In this document: in pieces, positions 62,411 through 64,000 of the stretch
Position numbering within the stretch: the stretch's first letter is position 1
Layout: each line of letters begins with the position of its first letter
From: Carboxylicivirga linearis
Lineage (GTDB): Bacteria; Bacteroidota; Bacteroidia; Bacteroidales; Marinilabiliaceae
NCBI RefSeq assembly: GCF_018271995.1
Contig: NZ_JAGUCO010000001.1
Span: forward strand, 186,001 to 250,000
Length of the DNA stretch: 64,000 bases
Reading direction: 5' to 3'
The notes under the pieces: generated by a model
Told to the model about the DNA's origin: nothing
The model's input: the letters and a program-made list of their open reading frames with translations, nothing else
The model's database searches: none
Made by a program: the position numbers and the translations under genes

Positions 62411-64000
62411 TTAATCAATTAATCTCACTGCGCCTTTATCAGCCGAGCTTACCAGGCTGGAATAAGCTTTTAATGCTTTTGATATGTTCCTGACTCGGTC
62501 ACCAGGCTGAAATGCCTTACTTCCTTTTGCTTCTTCTTCCTTGCGGCGTTGAGTCAGTTCTTCGTCTGAGATATTGAGTTCTATTTTGCGATTTGGAATG
62601 TCAATGGTAATTGGGTCACCGTCTTTAACAAGAGCAATAGCTCCGCCTGCTGCTGCTTCGGGAGATGCATGTCCGATAGATAAACCGGAAGTACCTCCAG
62701 AGAAACGACCATCGGTTAATAAAGCACACTCTTTACCTAAGTGTTTTGATTTAAGGTATGATGTTGGATAAAGCATCTCCTGCATACCCGGTCCTCCTTT
62801 AGGTCCTTCGTAACGGATTATAACTACGTCCCCTGATTTTACTTCATCAGATAAGATACCATCAATGGCATCATCCTGTGATTCATATACACGTGCCGTT
62901 CCATTAAAAGTAAAGATGGATTCATCCACACCTGCTGTTTTAACAATACATCCTTTCTCGGCAATATTACCAAACAACACGGCTAATCCACCATCCTGAA
63001 AATAGGCGTTTTCTATATCGCGAATACACCCCTTGGCACGGTCTAAATCCAATTCAGCATATTTGGTTTTTTGCGATCCCATGGTAAGGTTAAACATGCC
63101 GGCTGGTGCACTTGAATACACTTCATAAGCTTCTTCAATGGCAGTGCCTGCAGCAACGTCGTAATCTTTTAAGGCATCACCTAAAGTAGGATAATCAACA
63201 CGACTAACATCGGTATGCAATAAACCGCCTCGATTCAACTCAGCCAAGATTCCTAAAATACCACCAGCACGGTTTACATCTTCAATATGATAATGTGAGT
63301 TTGGAGCCACCTTTGACAATACGGGTGATTTACGCGATAAGCGATCGATATCATCCATGGTGAAATCAACACCTGCTTCGTGCGCTATAGCTAATATATG
63401 CAGTACTGTATTGGTTGATCCGCCCATAGCAATATCCAGGGTCATTGCATTCTCAAAAGCTTTATAAGTGGCAATGGAGCGTGGTAAAACTGAATCATCA
63501 CCATCGCGGTAATGTTTATATGTAATATCAACAATTAAGTCAGCAGCTTTTTCAAACAAGCGTTTTCTGTTCTGGTGTGTTGCAACAATAGTTCCGTTAC
63601 CCGGTAATGCTAAACCTAATGCTTCATTTAAGCAGTTCATAGAGTTAGCTGTAAACATTCCGGAACAAGAGCCACATGTAGGACATGCGTTACGCTCTAC
63701 GGCACTTACTTCCTCATCCGAAACGGTATCGTCGGCCGCCATAACCATAGCATCCACTAAATCTAAGGCTTTATCACCCACTTTACCTGCTTCCATTGGT
63801 CCGCCTGATACGAAAATGGTTGGAATATTTAATCGCATAGAAGCCATTAACATTCCCGGAGTAATTTTATCGCAGTTGCTGATACAAACCATGGCATCTA
63901 CTTTATGAGCATTGGCCATGTATTCAACACTGTCGGCGATAATGTCTCGCGATGGCAAAGAATATAACATTCCGTCATGTCCCATAGCTATTCCATCATC
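62411..64000 (-). CDS. ilvD: Dihydroxy-acid dehydratase (5' end outside window)
   Basis: 530 residues are visible. The frame is open to the window edge, and the missing N-terminus would be about 30-40 residues. It begins with [18 protein letters not shown], followed by [13 protein letters not shown], the cluster cysteine in [19 protein letters not shown] and [13 protein letters not shown]-type motif [14 protein letters not shown], with [21 protein letters not shown] near the end. It dehydrates dihydroxy-acids in valine and isoleucine synthesis using an iron-sulfur cluster. It is upstream of ilvB (58 bp). Confidence 0.95.
   Translation of the reverse strand, partial: DDGIAMGHDGMLYSLPSRDIIADSVEYMANAHKVDAMVCISNCDKITPGMLMASMRLNIPTIFVSGGPMEAGKVGDKALDLVDAMVMAADDTVSDEEVSAVERNACPTCGSCSGMFTANSMNCLNEALGLALPGNGTIVATHQNRKRLFEKAADLIVDITYKHYRDGDDSVLPRSIATYKAFENAMTLDIAMGGSTNTVLHILAIAHEAGVDFTMDDIDRLSRKSPVLSKVAPNSHYHIEDVNRAGGILGILAELNRGGLLHTDVSRVDYPTLGDALKDYDVAAGTAIEEAYEVYSSAPAGMFNLTMGSQKTKYAELDLDRAKGCIRDIENAYFQDGGLAVLFGNIAEKGCIVKTAGVDESIFTFNGTARVYESQDDAIDGILSDEVKSGDVVIIRYEGPKGGPGMQEMLYPTSYLKSKHLGKECALLTDGRFSGGTSGLSIGHASPEAAAGGAIALVKDGDPITIDIPNRKIELNISDEELTQRRKEEEAKGSKAFQPGDRVRNISKALKAYSSLVSSADKGAVRLID

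Overview
The window looks like chromosomal DNA from a member of the Bacteroidota, probably a marine Bacteroidia of the Marinilabiliales type (the order is inference). The clues are TonB-dependent receptors, many lipoproteins with Bacteroidota-style signal peptides, a short AtpC next to AtpD, TTTG/TAnnTTTG promoter boxes and an absence of obvious Shine-Dalgarno sites. No tRNA, rRNA, CRISPR array or intact insertion sequence was seen. Most genes are ordinary housekeeping, signalling or transport genes. The left 10 kb is accessory in character.

Region 1 (1-5.7 kb, minus strand) is a peptide-export locus: an HlyD-type adaptor, a C39-peptidase ABC transporter, a small HTH regulator whose C-terminus itself looks like a double-glycine leader, two short double-glycine-leader peptides, a small membrane protein and a membrane-anchored retropepsin-like protease cut by the window edge. 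The stretch between the HTH gene and the first peptide gene is unusually rich in dyad symmetry. Region 2 (5.7-9.7 kb) is repeat-rich: an unknown gene bracketed by inverted repeats, a nested 21/104-bp tandem repeat, a lipoprotein with an apparently non-canonical start, a MntA/HepT toxin-antitoxin pair, and a structured intergenic element.

Region 3 (9.7-19.5 kb) holds single genes (VOC protein, small lipoproteins, MRJP-like protein, aldo/keto reductase, C_GCAxxG_C_C protein), the sbcDC nuclease pair and an ankyrin lipoprotein. Region 4 (19.5-25.7 kb, minus) is a tandem duplication of a YfiR-like plus TonB-receptor pair. Region 5 (25.7-33.2 kb, minus) has a GT9 glycosyltransferase, atpDC, a polyprenyl synthase, an MMPL exporter and a chorismatase/RidA-like protein.

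Region 6 (33.4-51 kb, plus) is a long signalling cluster. A third YfiR-like gene is followed by a well-formed promoter and a full chemotaxis set: MCP, STAS, CheY, Hpt, CheA, two CheW, CheR, a histidine-kinase-like protein lacking the phospho-accepting histidine, CheD and CheB. A second module follows directly: a PAS/GAF sensor, two more CheR-like proteins (one degenerate), a stand-alone CheB esterase, a GAF protein and a GAF/PAS/SpoIIE phosphatase. Combining Che enzymes with STAS, an HATPase without its histidine and a SpoIIE phosphatase suggests a link between chemotaxis-type adaptation and a partner switch. This is the best candidate for an under-described system here.

Region 7 (51-64 kb, minus) is a branched-chain amino acid locus: ilvD-ilvB-ilvN-ilvC-leuA-leuC-leuD, then a terminator, a second isopropylmalate/citramalate-synthase-type gene and leuB, another terminator, and ilvA. 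Its spacers carry hairpins and repeats, including an identical 30-bp sequence at the same distance before leuC and ilvN.
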